A DNA stretch of 27,974 nucleotides from Pelobacter sp. UBA5610 (GCA_002424645.1 DIKU01000129.1:15257-43230); one strand, 5' to 3'; shown: positions 15,858 through 25,164, numbered from the stretch's first letter. Translations and numbers: made by a program. Notes: generated from the sequence alone by a model not told the origin.

Positions 15858-16763
15858 TCAGAATTTGCGCTCGAGGGAGTCAAGCATTTCGTCGATATCC
15901 TCAATATCCCCCAAATCCTGCATATCATTTTTGAAGGGTTGCGCTGGTTGCTGGCACAAGCCTAGATCGCTGGCCACATTCTCCACTATCGGGGCGGTAA
16001 CCTGGCTGTGTTTGAGCAAATAGGCTTCCAGCAAACAATTGTCACAAATCGTATTGATCAAGCGGGGGACTCCACCTGCATAATTGTGGATAACAGGAAT
16101 GGTGTCAGGATCGATGATCGTATGACGTGCTCCGGCTACCTGCAACCGATGACTGATATAGGCTTCGGCTGTCGTGTGGGTATAGGAATGCAGACGGTAT
16201 TTGACCGCCACCCGTTGGGCAAGCGGTTCATCAAGGCGCAGACAATCCTCAACTTCAGGGAGACCGAAAAACAGAATATTAAGCAGTTTTTTAGAGGGGA
16301 TCTCGAGGTTGAGCAATCCGCGAAACTCTTCCATAAGTTCACGGGTCTGCAGCATTTGAGCCTCATCGATAAGCACCACGGCTTTACGTCCGGACGCGTC
16401 GATTTCTATCAAACAATCGTACAGTTGCTTGAGCAAGGCCATGCGGTCCAGGGCCGGATTTTCGACACCCAGTTGCAAAGCTATGCGGGTCAGAATCCAT
16501 TCGGGAGTTACTCCGGAATGCACCATCACCAATAACGACGCCACATAATGCTCTTCGTCGAGGAAATCGAGCATCCTGCGGGCCAGAGTGGTTTTACCGG
16601 TGCCAACACCACCTATGACGACAGCCAATCCCTTATTGGAATCGATGACGTGCATCAACCGCAACATGGCCTGACGATGTTGCTCGCTGTTGTAATAAAA
16701 TCGTGCATCCGGCGCATTGGAAAAAGGTTCCCGGTCCAGACCGAAATGCTCAAGATAACTCAT
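15858..16763 (-). CDS. ExeA/GspA-like AAA ATPase
   Basis: A 301-residue P-loop ATPase. It opens with YLEHFGLDREPFSNAPD, the typical ExeA-like start. Walker A is GGVGTGKT at 51-58 and Walker B is VVLIDEAQ at 129-136, followed by GVPRLINTICDNCLL, the sensor-2-like region. The C-terminus stops after the AAA core with a short acidic tail; unlike ExeA there is no membrane segment or peptidoglycan-binding domain. ExeA itself helps assemble the type II secretion secretin, but this short form may do something else. The ATG at 16763 has GAGG eight bases upstream. It is 78 bases behind the large acidic TPR gene and likely cotranscribed with it; mutL follows 91 bases later. Confidence 0.85.
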   Translation of the reverse strand: MSYLEHFGLDREPFSNAPDARFYYNSEQHRQAMLRLMHVIDSNKGLAVVIGGVGTGKTTLARRMLDFLDEEHYVASLLVMVHSGVTPEWILTRIALQLGVENPALDRMALLKQLYDCLIEIDASGRKAVVLIDEAQMLQTRELMEEFRGLLNLEIPSKKLLNILFFGLPEVEDCLRLDEPLAQRVAVKYRLHSYTHTTAEAYISHRLQVAGARHTIIDPDTIPVIHNYAGGVPRLINTICDNCLLEAYLLKHSQVTAPIVENVASDLGLCQQPAQPFKNDMQDLGDIEDIDEMLDSLERKF

Positions 16764-16841
16764 CCGCCCATCCTCTTTTGTGCAGGCTATCAATCAAATT
16801 GACACGCAGGAAAGTAAAGATATTTCGTCAGGACACCGCGA

Positions 16842-19301
16842 TCACAGGTACGAAACGCGGTTACTCCCAGCACCACCTGCCGGCCCGCCAACATCCCCGC
16901 CATCGTCCAGTCCAAGCTCATCGCGCAATTTGCGGATATGATCTCCCACATCCCGATAGGAAATGTCGGCATCGGCAACCTGCTGAAAACTGTCCAAGGC
17001 TTCAAGCGGCCGGCCCCAAACCACATAAAGCTGACCGAGTTCAAAATAGAGATTGAGTCTGTCTCCTTCGCTGAGATTCTCCTGGTGCAAGCCCTTCTTG
17101 AACAACTCAGCCGCTTGGTCGAAATCGCCTTTACTTACAAGGCAGGTACCAATCAGGGTAAGAGCGTCGGTATAACGACTGGGATGACTCATGGCCTTGG
17201 TGAATTCGTCGATAGCCTCGCCAAGCAAACCCATTTCCCTGTAGGCAATACCCAAATCATAATGGGTTTCACAGTCATCCTGGGCTACAGCATCTTCAAT
17301 ACCTTTTTTAAATGCGGAGATATTACCTTCAAGCCTGCTTTGATCTCTGTCATCAGCAGCCTGGAGTGAAATCCCTGATACCGTTGAAATTGACTTCGTA
17401 TTCAAGGGCGCAGCAGACTCCGTCTTGTTTTGCGCCAGGTGTTCTTCTGCTTGACGAAGAAGCTCAAGGGCTTCCTTGCAACGCGGCGAGCGCTCAAGCA
17501 GTGATTGACATTTTTTCCGCGCTTCCTCGAAAAAATTCTGCTGCAGATAAAACTCAGCCTCTTCCAGGTCACTGGTAAGGTCAGGCTCTTCATCCTCCAG
17601 ATCGAAGGAATCCATGTCAAACACTTCGCCAAGTTCTCTCTGCAAATCGGCAAGACTGTCGTCAATGGGCGAGGCGTCAGGCAATACACCCTCTAACGCC
17701 AAAGAGGAAGTCTCGGCCACAGGAGGCTGCATATCGAAGGAATCGGAGGCGGAAACATCGAGTCCACCTTCCGCCACATCATTGCCGCCAGCCATGTCCA
17801 GAGCGTCAAAATCAATACCATCCTGCAGATCCAGCTCACCCTCAGCGATCCCGGCCTCTTCAATCAGGGTGCCGGAGACTTCGTCATCGCCGAAGGATTC
17901 TGTTTCAAATTCATCCAGCTCAAGTTCGAGCTCCAGTTCAATCACCTCGTCGTCACCATCCTCGGATGGCATCAGATCAAGGATGGTATCGCCAACAGCG
18001 ATACCATCATCTTCCGTCAGCCCCTCGAAAACCTCTTCACCGGCATCGACAGCGGGTTGCAACTCCTGCTGTAACAAAAAGCTGTCGTCAACAGAAAGGC
18101 TATCGAGGTCTTGATCTTGAAGGGAGGGCGCATCAGACTGAAGGTCTTCCGTTTCGAAAAACCCACTTTCCTCAACTTCGAGCAAGTCGCTGCCAAACCA
18201 TTCACCGGAGACATCTGCCTCATCTGTCGAGGCTGCCTTGCCTTTTTGACCATCCTCGGAAAGCAGGTCGAACAACTTCGAACCTTCCCCGGTATTTTCA
18301 TAGATCTGATGCAGGGTTTGCCGGACTAGCTCATCATCTCCACGCATAACCTGCAGCTGTTCATAAAATTCCTTGAGAACCGGGGTGCGACCCTTTTGCA
18401 GAAACGTTTCTTTCCATTTCTCAAGGTGGTCAAAAGCGGCTTGATCTTCTCCACTTTCAAGGCAAGCACGTGCAAAAGCTTCCTGAAAATCAAGATTATC
18501 GGGCTCACTGGCAAGCAACAACTCATATACCTGACGTTCGCTGGTAAAATCGGACATTTTCCGGTAAGCCAGGGCCAGGACCGGCAGAATTTCTTTTTGA
18601 TCGGGATATTTATCGGCTTCCCCCGCCAACAGAGCAAGAGTTTCTTCAGGCTGATTGCAAAGCAGCAGCACCCGGCCGACCTCGAGCTTCAAGCCGATTT
18701 CGCCCGGCAGGTACGATTCAATCAAATCCTTTATTTTTCTGGTGGAAGCCAGGTCTTTGTTTTTTTCCAGCACCACCAAAGCATCGCGCAGGGCGTTGAG
18801 GGCCTTTTCGGAAATTGAATTTTCAAGGTAACTCTTGCAGATACGCAGCCTCAATCCGCTGCTATCGGGGTCGAGTTCTTTCATCTTTTCCAAAATTTCA
18901 TTCAGCGCAGCGACATTACCCGCCTTTTCGTAAAGCTCCGCAAGACCGCGATATTCCCCGAGAGCATTACCAACGAGCCCCTGTTTTTCATTCAGCAGAG
19001 CCAGTCGCCGATAAATCTTTTCATTGGCGGGATCTATCTTCTGCATCTGCTTATAGACAGCGATAGCCTTAAGATAAAAACCATTATCTGCATAGTGTTT
19101 GCCAACGACTTCATAAACCTCGAGGGACTCGGACACCAGGCTGGCGCGGTTCAGTAATTCAGCCAGTCGCTGACGGCTTCTCACATCTTTAGGATCAAGC
19201 TCAACGACTTTTTGATAGTCCTTGGCCGCCTTCAGCCACTGAGATTTCTGAATATTTTTTTGCGCCGCCTGAAGCAGCTTTTCCTTTTTTGACAAGGTCA
19301 T
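16842..19301 (-). CDS. Large TPR protein with acidic central region
   Basis: An 819-residue protein in three parts. Residues 1-340 are TPR-like helices (AAKDYQKVVELDPKD, KAIAVYKQMQKIDPANE and others). Residues about 350-585 are very acidic and low in complexity, with a run of alternating Glu-Leu at 455-463. Residues about 580-795 return to TPR helices (THYDLGIAYREMGLLGEAIDEF), and the end is Gly-rich. No signal peptide or membrane segment is seen. The layout resembles the cytoplasmic, acidic and TPR part of FimV-like proteins, but there is no LysM domain. It lies directly before the ExeA-like ATPase. Function is not known; a scaffold for that ATPase is inference. The start ATG has only a weak GGGTG upstream. 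Confidence 0.82.
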   Translation of the reverse strand: MTLSKKEKLLQAAQKNIQKSQWLKAAKDYQKVVELDPKDVRSRQRLAELLNRASLVSESLEVYEVVGKHYADNGFYLKAIAVYKQMQKIDPANEKIYRRLALLNEKQGLVGNALGEYRGLAELYEKAGNVAALNEILEKMKELDPDSSGLRLRICKSYLENSISEKALNALRDALVVLEKNKDLASTRKIKDLIESYLPGEIGLKLEVGRVLLLCNQPEETLALLAGEADKYPDQKEILPVLALAYRKMSDFTSERQVYELLLASEPDNLDFQEAFARACLESGEDQAAFDHLEKWKETFLQKGRTPVLKEFYEQLQVMRGDDELVRQTLHQIYENTGEGSKLFDLLSEDGQKGKAASTDEADVSGEWFGSDLLEVEESGFFETEDLQSDAPSLQDQDLDSLSVDDSFLLQQELQPAVDAGEEVFEGLTEDDGIAVGDTILDLMPSEDGDDEVIELELELELDEFETESFGDDEVSGTLIEEAGIAEGELDLQDGIDFDALDMAGGNDVAEGGLDVSASDSFDMQPPVAETSSLALEGVLPDASPIDDSLADLQRELGEVFDMDSFDLEDEEPDLTSDLEEAEFYLQQNFFEEARKKCQSLLERSPRCKEALELLRQAEEHLAQNKTESAAPLNTKSISTVSGISLQAADDRDQSRLEGNISAFKKGIEDAVAQDDCETHYDLGIAYREMGLLGEAIDEFTKAMSHPSRYTDALTLIGTCLVSKGDFDQAAELFKKGLHQENLSEGDRLNLYFELGQLYVVWGRPLEALDSFQQVADADISYRDVGDHIRKLRDELGLDDGGDVGGPAGGAGSNRVSYL

Positions 19302-19336
19302 TCACCCGTTGTTGAAGTTTATGATGCAGACAGCCA

Positions 19337-19365
19337 ATTTAAACCAGTTTCATTCGACCTGTCAA
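19337..19365 (-). promoter_or_regulatory. Sigma-70-like promoter for the large TPR gene
   Basis: Read on the minus strand, TTGACA (complement of 19360-19365) is followed after 17 bases by TTAAAT (complement of 19337-19342). The -35 matches fully and the -10 four of six. The TPR start lies about 36 bases further on. It suggests that the TPR, ATPase and following genes begin a new transcript here. Confidence 0.55.
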
Positions 19366-19471
19366 GCATGCTGGATTCCGTTACAATCAGGGAAAATACC
19401 TGTTTTTCATAACAAAAGGAGTCCCTGCACAGCTTCGTCGAAATATGAGAGGATCAGTCAGGAAATATGGG

Positions 19472-20182
19472 TCACAACTTCTTCAATCGTGCCACTTCGT
19501 CGCGACTCAACTGACGGCATTCCCCTGGCTTCAGATCTTCCAGATCGAGAAACGCGTAACGGATACGCTTCAAGCGGCTCACAGGACATCCCACGGCCTC
19601 ACACATGCGCCGAACTTGCCGGTTGCGCCCTTCATGAATGGTCAACTCCAGCCAGGCATGGCTCCCTGACTGACGGATTCGGGACACCTTGGCCGGTGCC
19701 GTTATGCCGTCTTCAAGTTGCACTCCTTTTTCCAAAGCATTTCGCGCTTCGGCAGACAAGCCTCCCTGCAGTCGCACCAGATAAGTTTTGCTCACCTCAT
19801 GGCTTGGATGGCTTAGACGCCAGGCCAGATCTCCATCGTTGGTAAGAAGCAACAGCCCCTCGGTATTCAGGTCAAGGCGCCCGACAGGAAATAAACGTGC
19901 CCGCACGTTGCGAACCAGATCGGTTACCACCGGGCGACCCTGCGGGTCGCGAAGACTGGTGACATATCCCACCGGTTTATACATAAGCAAACAAACAGGC
20001 TCTTCAGCCTGCGGCAATGGGCGTCCATCGACAAGAATCCGGTCCTTTCCGGGATCCGCCTGCGCACCGAGTTCAGCTATTTCACCATTGATCGTCACCC
20101 GACCTTTGGCTATCCACTCTTCCGCCTTACGCCGGGAAGCAAGACCGGCATTGGCTATCAATTTTTGCAATCGCTGTTTCAT
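19472..20182 (-). CDS. rluB: RluB-type 23S rRNA pseudouridine synthase
   Basis: A 236-residue member of the RsuA/RluB family. An S4 RNA-binding domain comes first (RLQKLIANAGLASRRKAEEWI), then the synthase core with the catalytic motif GRLDLNTEGLLLLTNDGD, in which D104 is the nucleophile. It isomerises a uridine in 23S rRNA; assignment to RluB rather than RsuA or RluE is by overall resemblance. I start it at the ATG at 20182, which gives the standard N-terminus, not at the longer frame from 20227. The ribosome site is weak. It follows scpB after 108 bases; scpAB next to this enzyme is a common order in bacteria. Confidence 0.9.
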   Translation of the reverse strand: MKQRLQKLIANAGLASRRKAEEWIAKGRVTINGEIAELGAQADPGKDRILVDGRPLPQAEEPVCLLMYKPVGYVTSLRDPQGRPVVTDLVRNVRARLFPVGRLDLNTEGLLLLTNDGDLAWRLSHPSHEVSKTYLVRLQGGLSAEARNALEKGVQLEDGITAPAKVSRIRQSGSHAWLELTIHEGRNRQVRRMCEAVGCPVSRLKRIRYAFLDLEDLKPGECRQLSRDEVARLKKL

Positions 20183-20290
20183 AAATCTCGCATATAAAAA
20201 AGGCTTCAGGTTGACAGTTGCCAACAAAAGTCAACCAAAAGCAGCTTCTTTTCATCCCACGCGTCTTTCCATAATCGTGAGACAATCAGA

Positions 20291-20878
20291 TCAGGTTCTT
20301 CCCTCATCAAGGCCCGCTTCGAAATCGAACAGCAGGGTTTCGCTTTCCTTGGTCAGCTCGGTGAATTCTTTAAGGGTAGGCAAATCATCCAAGGACTGCA
20401 AACCGAAGAATTCCAGGAATTCCCGGCTCGTACCATATATCAAGGGTCTTCCCGGTATATCTTTTTTGCCTACAATCCTCACCAGCCGCTTATCCAACAG
20501 GCTTTTGACAACCCCGCCGGAATCGACCCCGCGCAAATAATCGATATCGGCCCGCGTCACGGGCTGACGGTAGGCAATGATGGCGAGAGCTTCCAACGCT
20601 GCGCGAGACATCCGCACCGGACGACTGCTCTGCAATCGCCGCACCATTTCGGCATGCTCGGGTCGGGTGCGAAGCTGATAGCCTTCTGCCAACGCGACCA
20701 GCACAAAACCGCGACCGGTACGCCGGTATTCCTCGGCTAATTCGGTCAACAAAGGCGCAATCAATCCGGGATCAACCTCGGCAGCAAGCGCCAATTGCTC
20801 AAGGCGCACCGGCCCCGGTGCCGCAAACAAGAGTGCTTCAAGGATAGATTTCAGTTCAGCAGTATCCAAAAGTTTCAT
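20291..20878 (-). CDS. scpB: Segregation and condensation protein ScpB
   Basis: About 195 residues, two winged-helix domains. The usual ScpB landmarks are seen: LKSILEALLFAAPGPV near the start, RLSRAALEALAIIAYRQPVTRADID-like core (here MSRAALEALAIIAYRQPVTR) and RGVDSGGVVKSLLDKRLV. It joins ScpA and SMC in the condensin-like complex that compacts and separates the chromosome. The ATG at 20878 gives the normal N-terminus and overlaps the scpA 3' end by 23 bases, so the two are translationally coupled. The C-terminus has an acidic, probably flexible tail. Confidence 0.94.
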   Translation of the reverse strand: MKLLDTAELKSILEALLFAAPGPVRLEQLALAAEVDPGLIAPLLTELAEEYRRTGRGFVLVALAEGYQLRTRPEHAEMVRRLQSSRPVRMSRAALEALAIIAYRQPVTRADIDYLRGVDSGGVVKSLLDKRLVRIVGKKDIPGRPLIYGTSREFLEFFGLQSLDDLPTLKEFTELTKESETLLFDFEAGLDEGRT

Positions 20879-21620
20879 CCTGCAAGGGCAGTTCGCGGGC
20901 CGGATCGGGTGCAAGGGGAAACAACCATATGGAACCGCAACGCTGATTTTGCATGATGCGAACCGCCCGTAATTTCACCAGTTCCAGCATCGCCAGAAAT
21001 GTCACCACCAACTCTTCGCGGGTGGGCGGGGTCGACAGAAGGGATTCAAAAGCAAGACTTTGACAGCCCTTAAAACTCTCCAGCAGCATGGTCACTCTCT
21101 CTGCCACAGACAGTCTTTCCCGGACGACCTCGTGAACCGGTTCAGGTGGCGTTTGTTTGAGGAGATCCCGCAAAACCTCGACCAGCTCAAAAATACCGAT
21201 CGCTTCCAGTTCGGCGTCGTTCTTTTCATCCAGAGTCGATTCAATGCACGAACGGGCAAATACGTCGCGACCAAGAATATCGTATTCATCCAGCGCCACG
21301 GCAGCCACCTTATAGCGCTGGTATTCCAGCAGACGATGCACAAGTTCAGCACGGGGATCCGTATCGTCTTCCTCGGAATCGGGATCGGGATCAAGAGGCA
21401 GCAGCATGCGTGATTTGATATGTACCAGTGTCGAGGCCATAACCAAAAACTCCCCGGCAATATCCAGATTGAGGGATTGCAGGGTATCCAACGCGGCCAG
21501 ATATTGGGTTGTAATCTCGGCAATGGGAATGTCGTAGATGTCCATCTCATGTTTTTTTATGAGATGCAGCAAAAGATCAAGCGGACCCTTGAAAACCGCA
21601 AGTTCAACTTCATATGACAT
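20856..21620 (-). CDS. scpA: Segregation and condensation protein ScpA
   Basis: About 254 residues. The kleisin N-terminus is clear: YEVELAVFKGPLDLLLHLIKK, then DIYDIPIAEITTQYLAAL, and AGEFLVMASTLVHIKSRMLLP. The C-terminal winged helix contains VTFLAMLELVKLRAVRIMQN. ScpA links the heads of SMC. The middle holds an acidic stretch (DPDSEEDD). The ATG at 21620 is four bases after the stop of the M50 protease gene, and scpB overlaps its end, so M50, scpA and scpB look like one operon. Confidence 0.95.
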   Translation of the reverse strand: MSYEVELAVFKGPLDLLLHLIKKHEMDIYDIPIAEITTQYLAALDTLQSLNLDIAGEFLVMASTLVHIKSRMLLPLDPDPDSEEDDTDPRAELVHRLLEYQRYKVAAVALDEYDILGRDVFARSCIESTLDEKNDAELEAIGIFELVEVLRDLLKQTPPEPVHEVVRERLSVAERVTMLLESFKGCQSLAFESLLSTPPTREELVVTFLAMLELVKLRAVRIMQNQRCGSIWLFPLAPDPARELPLQDETFGYC

Positions 21621-21624
21621 CTGA

Positions 21625-22305
21625 TTATGCCTTAAACAGCACAGCAAAAACCTTCTGAACGAGTGACAGCTGCGGACCGGCCAGAAAAGCTGTCAGAGAA
21701 CCAACGATCGGCAACAAGACACGTTCTGATAGAGGTGAGAAGAAAAACAAAAAAATAACAATAAAAAACCCGAAGGGTTCAATCCGCGCTACAACCGCGG
21801 CACTCTTTTGAGGCAACAGGCCGATCAACACCCTGCCGCCGTCAAGAGGTGGCACCGGCATGAGGTTGATCACCGCCAGCACGACATTGATATAAAGGCT
21901 GAAAGCAGCCATAAGGGTCAAGGGTTCGAGTACCATAGCCTCAATACTCCCCACGGATCCTGCCGGAAAACGGCCCAATCCACGCAATACCAGGGCCGAA
22001 ACCAGTGCCAGGCCCAGATTGGCGACCGGCCCGCCGAGAGCCACCCACAACATGTTACGGCGGGGGTCTCTTAAGTTACCCGGATTGACCGGCACCGGAC
22101 GGGCCCAGCCAAAGCCGATAAAAAACAGTAACAGAGTGCCGATCGGGTCAAGGTGTTTAATGGGATTAAGGGTCAAGCGACCCAACAGACGAGCAGTTGG
22201 ATCACCAAATCGCTCCGCCACCCAACCATGCGCCACTTCATGCATAGTAATAGCCAACAGCCCGGGCACCAGCATAATCGACAATTTTTGAAGAAAAAGA
22301 TCCAT
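21625..22305 (-). CDS. Site-2 protease family membrane zinc metalloprotease (M50)
   Basis: About 226 residues with four or more membrane segments. The zinc site HEVAH (22-26) lies in the first helix, and the second motif NLMPVPPLDGGRVL provides the third ligand Asp. This is the compact YwhC/Rip-like form, without PDZ domain. The substrate is unknown; relatives often sit beside scpA, as here, without a proven functional link. The ATG at 22305 is preferred over a GTG two codons earlier; neither has a strong ribosome site. It is followed by scpA after four bases. Confidence 0.9.
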   Translation of the reverse strand: MDLFLQKLSIMLVPGLLAITMHEVAHGWVAERFGDPTARLLGRLTLNPIKHLDPIGTLLLFFIGFGWARPVPVNPGNLRDPRRNMLWVALGGPVANLGLALVSALVLRGLGRFPAGSVGSIEAMVLEPLTLMAAFSLYINVVLAVINLMPVPPLDGGRVLIGLLPQKSAAVVARIEPFGFFIVIFLFFFSPLSERVLLPIVGSLTAFLAGPQLSLVQKVFAVLFKA

Positions 22306-22381
22306 AAACACCCAGAAGAGAAAAAAAGGCTATAACAGTCCTTTTTAGCAAATGCCTGCAAGCTACGTCAACCAAGTACGT

Positions 22382-25045
22382 TCATTGTGGCGGTTTTTCG
22401 TTATTTTTCCCCAAAAATCGTTTTGCAACGAATTGAATTTCATCTTCTCGCGTCACAAGCTTTCCATCCAGGCGGGCCGCGAGAAGACACTGGAACACGT
22501 CCCGATAAATGGGGCCTGGCTGCAACCCCATCGCCTGCAGATCACGCCCGCCCAGCAGACAGTGTATCTGTCGAAGGTGTGTAATAAAGTGGGATATAAT
22601 ACGGCGGGTTTCCTCGTGTTCAGCGCGAGCCATTCCATAGAGCAGCGTTTCAACCTTAAGATTTTTCAACAGGTTGAAAATTTCACTGTCACACAAATTC
22701 AGCCGCTGTTGACAGCGCCATTCGAGCTGATTGATCACACGATGCGCCGAGTCCCGTTCCGGGCCGAAAAACTCTGCGTGACGTGGCGGCATGCCCAAGC
22801 GTTGGACCACCTGTTGAACCTCCAGATTGTCCAATTCCGCGAACAGGCAGAGAAAAAATACCTGCCAGCGATGGCAACGCTCACCGGTGTAAAGCAGTTC
22901 ATACCAATCGTAGGCACGCTTGGCAGCGGCAAACATCCTGCTCAGCGGAGACCGGAACGACAACTGGGCGTGAATAATGGTCAGCAAGCCCAATTCGTCA
23001 AGACGCTTCATAGCCGGCAGGGGATCGGTTTCCCTGAGGATAAGGATCAACTCGTTAAAAACCCGGGGCCCGCTGATCTTTTCCAGAAAACCCATACGCA
23101 CGGCGCTTTTAAGCAGGTGTTCGGTATGCCTGCCCATCTGGAATCCGAGCCGTTGCTCGAAACGAATAGCGCGAAACATACGCGTAGGATCTTCCACAAA
23201 ACTGAGGTTGTGCAAAACCCGTACGGCTTTTTCCCGCAGATCGTTCTGACCGCCGAAATAATCGAGAAGTTCGCCAAAATGGGGACCATTCAACGCGATG
23301 GCAAGAGAGTTGATGGTAAAATCGCGCCGATAAAGGTCGAGCTTGATGGAGGCCGTCTCAACCGTTGGCAGAGCGCCCGGCTCCAGATAGTATTCCGTGC
23401 GGGCCGAAGCGACATCCACCTTGAAACCGTCCGGAAAAATCAGCACCGCGGTGGCAAACTTTTTATGTGCCCGGACCCGGCAACCATATCGTCGGGCATA
23501 CTCCTCGGCGAAGGCGATACCATCGCCCTCCACCACGATATCTACATCAAAGTTCTCCTGGCGCAACAGCAAATCACGCACGAAACCGCCCACCACGAAT
23601 ACATTGCACCCCAGCTCATCACTGACTTTTCCGATACGGGACAAGGTTTTTTGCAGAGAATCACGAAGTTGATTGCGCAACAGGTGACCGACCACGCGTC
23701 TTTTGAGAGTCAGACCGTTGCCCGGTTCACCAATGCCGACACGACGGCGCGCTACCGCACCGGATACCAGATGATGCAAAAGATCCGTGCGTGTCAGGGC
23801 GCCGACCAATATGCCGCCCTCCACAACCGGCACGAACCGCTGATGACGATCGACAATCAGATCCTGAAGTTCTTCCATGGGAGTATCGGGAGCCACCGAG
23901 GAAAAATCGAAACTCATATACTCACCGACCTGGACGTCCCCGAGCAGATGATGCGCGGCTTTTTCGACGATTTGACGGGTAATGATACCGACCACCTGCT
24001 CCCCATCAAGTACCGGCATGGCATTAATATTGTAGCGGGTAAGGATTTCCCGCACCTGGGCGATGGTATCTGTTTTCTGCACCGATTTGACGGGCGAAAA
24101 CATGATGTGACGCGCTTCCCAGTGCGGATTGACATGCCGCCTCAACACTACGGGCAGCTTGTCAAGCACCTGCACCAGGGTCAGGTCTCTGAGCGTGGCC
24201 GAGGCCGCAAATGAATGGCCACCGCCGCCGAACTCCTCAAGGATTTCACCGGCGGGCACCTCCGGTAAGCGGGACCTGCCGACCATAAAAATACGATCCC
24301 CCATGCGCACCGCCACGAACAGGGCGTTCAACGTCTTCATGTCTTTGATTTTATGCGTCAGCACCGCGAGATCGCCGACGAAATCATCGATGGAAGCATG
24401 GGCGATGTGGATATCAATGCTGTTGACGTTGATGGCCGTCAAGGACAGCAGCAGTTTATGCAGCAATGCCACCTGATCGGAAGTCAGCTCCTGCACCAGA
24501 AAATCGGATACGGTATTGAGGTTGCCACCGTGCTCCACAAGATAGGCCGCAGCTTCGTAATCGGCCGCGGCGGTGGCATGGGACAACAGCTTGCTGGTAT
24601 CTTCGTACAACCCCAGCAACATCATGGTTGCCTCATCCGGGGTCGGATGAATATCACGCTGCCGGAATATGTGGGTCAGAATCGTGACGGTGGAACCGGC
24701 CGGACGTATCTCTTCCACGGTTCCCCGCAGAGCGTGGGGTTTATTTGGATGATGGTCGTAGATGTGCACTTCGACATCGGGGCGTTTGGCCACCTCCCCG
24801 AAAGGACCGATGCGTTCCGCCTGGCAGACATCAACCAGAATCAGTCGATTAATGGCCGCCAGGTCAATATCCTTGATACGTTTGAATTCATAAGCATAAT
24901 ACGCACTCTGCATGAAAAACTCGCGCAGACTGCGTTCCTGAGCACCGGCAAAGACCATCACGGCATCGGGATAGAGCCTTTTGGCGGCGATCATGCTCCC
25001 CAGGCAGTCGAAATCGGCATTGATGTGCGTGGTTATGACATCCAT
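22382..25045 (-). CDS. DHH - CBS - tRNA nucleotidyltransferase fusion (A-adding/CCA type)
   Basis: An 887-residue fusion. Residues 1-300 form a DHH/DHHA1 phosphoesterase-like part, with DFDCLGSM at 11-18, DHH at 97-99 and GGGGHSFAAS near 273-282. Two CBS domains follow at about 312-430. The nucleotidyltransferase head is at about 480-640: GGFVRD at 486-491, the catalytic D500-x-D502, RRDFTINSLA at 574-583 and RMFRAIRFEQRLGF at 622-635. The C-terminal helices bind tRNA. In Geobacter relatives, CC- and A-adding functions are reported as separate enzymes, and this fusion type is usually annotated as a CBS-domain tRNA nucleotidyltransferase or poly(A) polymerase; I cannot tell which from sequence alone. 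The DHH part could hydrolyse phosphodiesters or cleave nucleotides. The ATG at 25045 has GGGAG 13 bases upstream, a long spacing. Confidence 0.87.
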   Translation of the reverse strand: MDVITTHINADFDCLGSMIAAKRLYPDAVMVFAGAQERSLREFFMQSAYYAYEFKRIKDIDLAAINRLILVDVCQAERIGPFGEVAKRPDVEVHIYDHHPNKPHALRGTVEEIRPAGSTVTILTHIFRQRDIHPTPDEATMMLLGLYEDTSKLLSHATAAADYEAAAYLVEHGGNLNTVSDFLVQELTSDQVALLHKLLLSLTAINVNSIDIHIAHASIDDFVGDLAVLTHKIKDMKTLNALFVAVRMGDRIFMVGRSRLPEVPAGEILEEFGGGGHSFAASATLRDLTLVQVLDKLPVVLRRHVNPHWEARHIMFSPVKSVQKTDTIAQVREILTRYNINAMPVLDGEQVVGIITRQIVEKAAHHLLGDVQVGEYMSFDFSSVAPDTPMEELQDLIVDRHQRFVPVVEGGILVGALTRTDLLHHLVSGAVARRRVGIGEPGNGLTLKRRVVGHLLRNQLRDSLQKTLSRIGKVSDELGCNVFVVGGFVRDLLLRQENFDVDIVVEGDGIAFAEEYARRYGCRVRAHKKFATAVLIFPDGFKVDVASARTEYYLEPGALPTVETASIKLDLYRRDFTINSLAIALNGPHFGELLDYFGGQNDLREKAVRVLHNLSFVEDPTRMFRAIRFEQRLGFQMGRHTEHLLKSAVRMGFLEKISGPRVFNELILILRETDPLPAMKRLDELGLLTIIHAQLSFRSPLSRMFAAAKRAYDWYELLYTGERCHRWQVFFLCLFAELDNLEVQQVVQRLGMPPRHAEFFGPERDSAHRVINQLEWRCQQRLNLCDSEIFNLLKNLKVETLLYGMARAEHEETRRIISHFITHLRQIHCLLGGRDLQAMGLQPGPIYRDVFQCLLAARLDGKLVTREDEIQFVAKRFLGKNNEKPPQ

Positions 25046-25164
25046 GAAAGATCAACGACTCCCTGAGAAGATGTGCCTGCCTGCCGCCACCCCAATGTGC
25101 GCGACCTTATATCTCCAAGCATAACAGCTTAGTGATGTCCCTCCCAACAATATGGTGCCATGGA

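Noticed and set aside
22352..24214. 620-codon open frame on the plus strand
   Set aside because: It is fully antisense to the tRNA nucleotidyltransferase fusion, whose domains and catalytic motifs are clear. The plus-strand product is rich in His, Gln and Arg with no recognisable domain, as expected of a shadow frame in GC-biased DNA.
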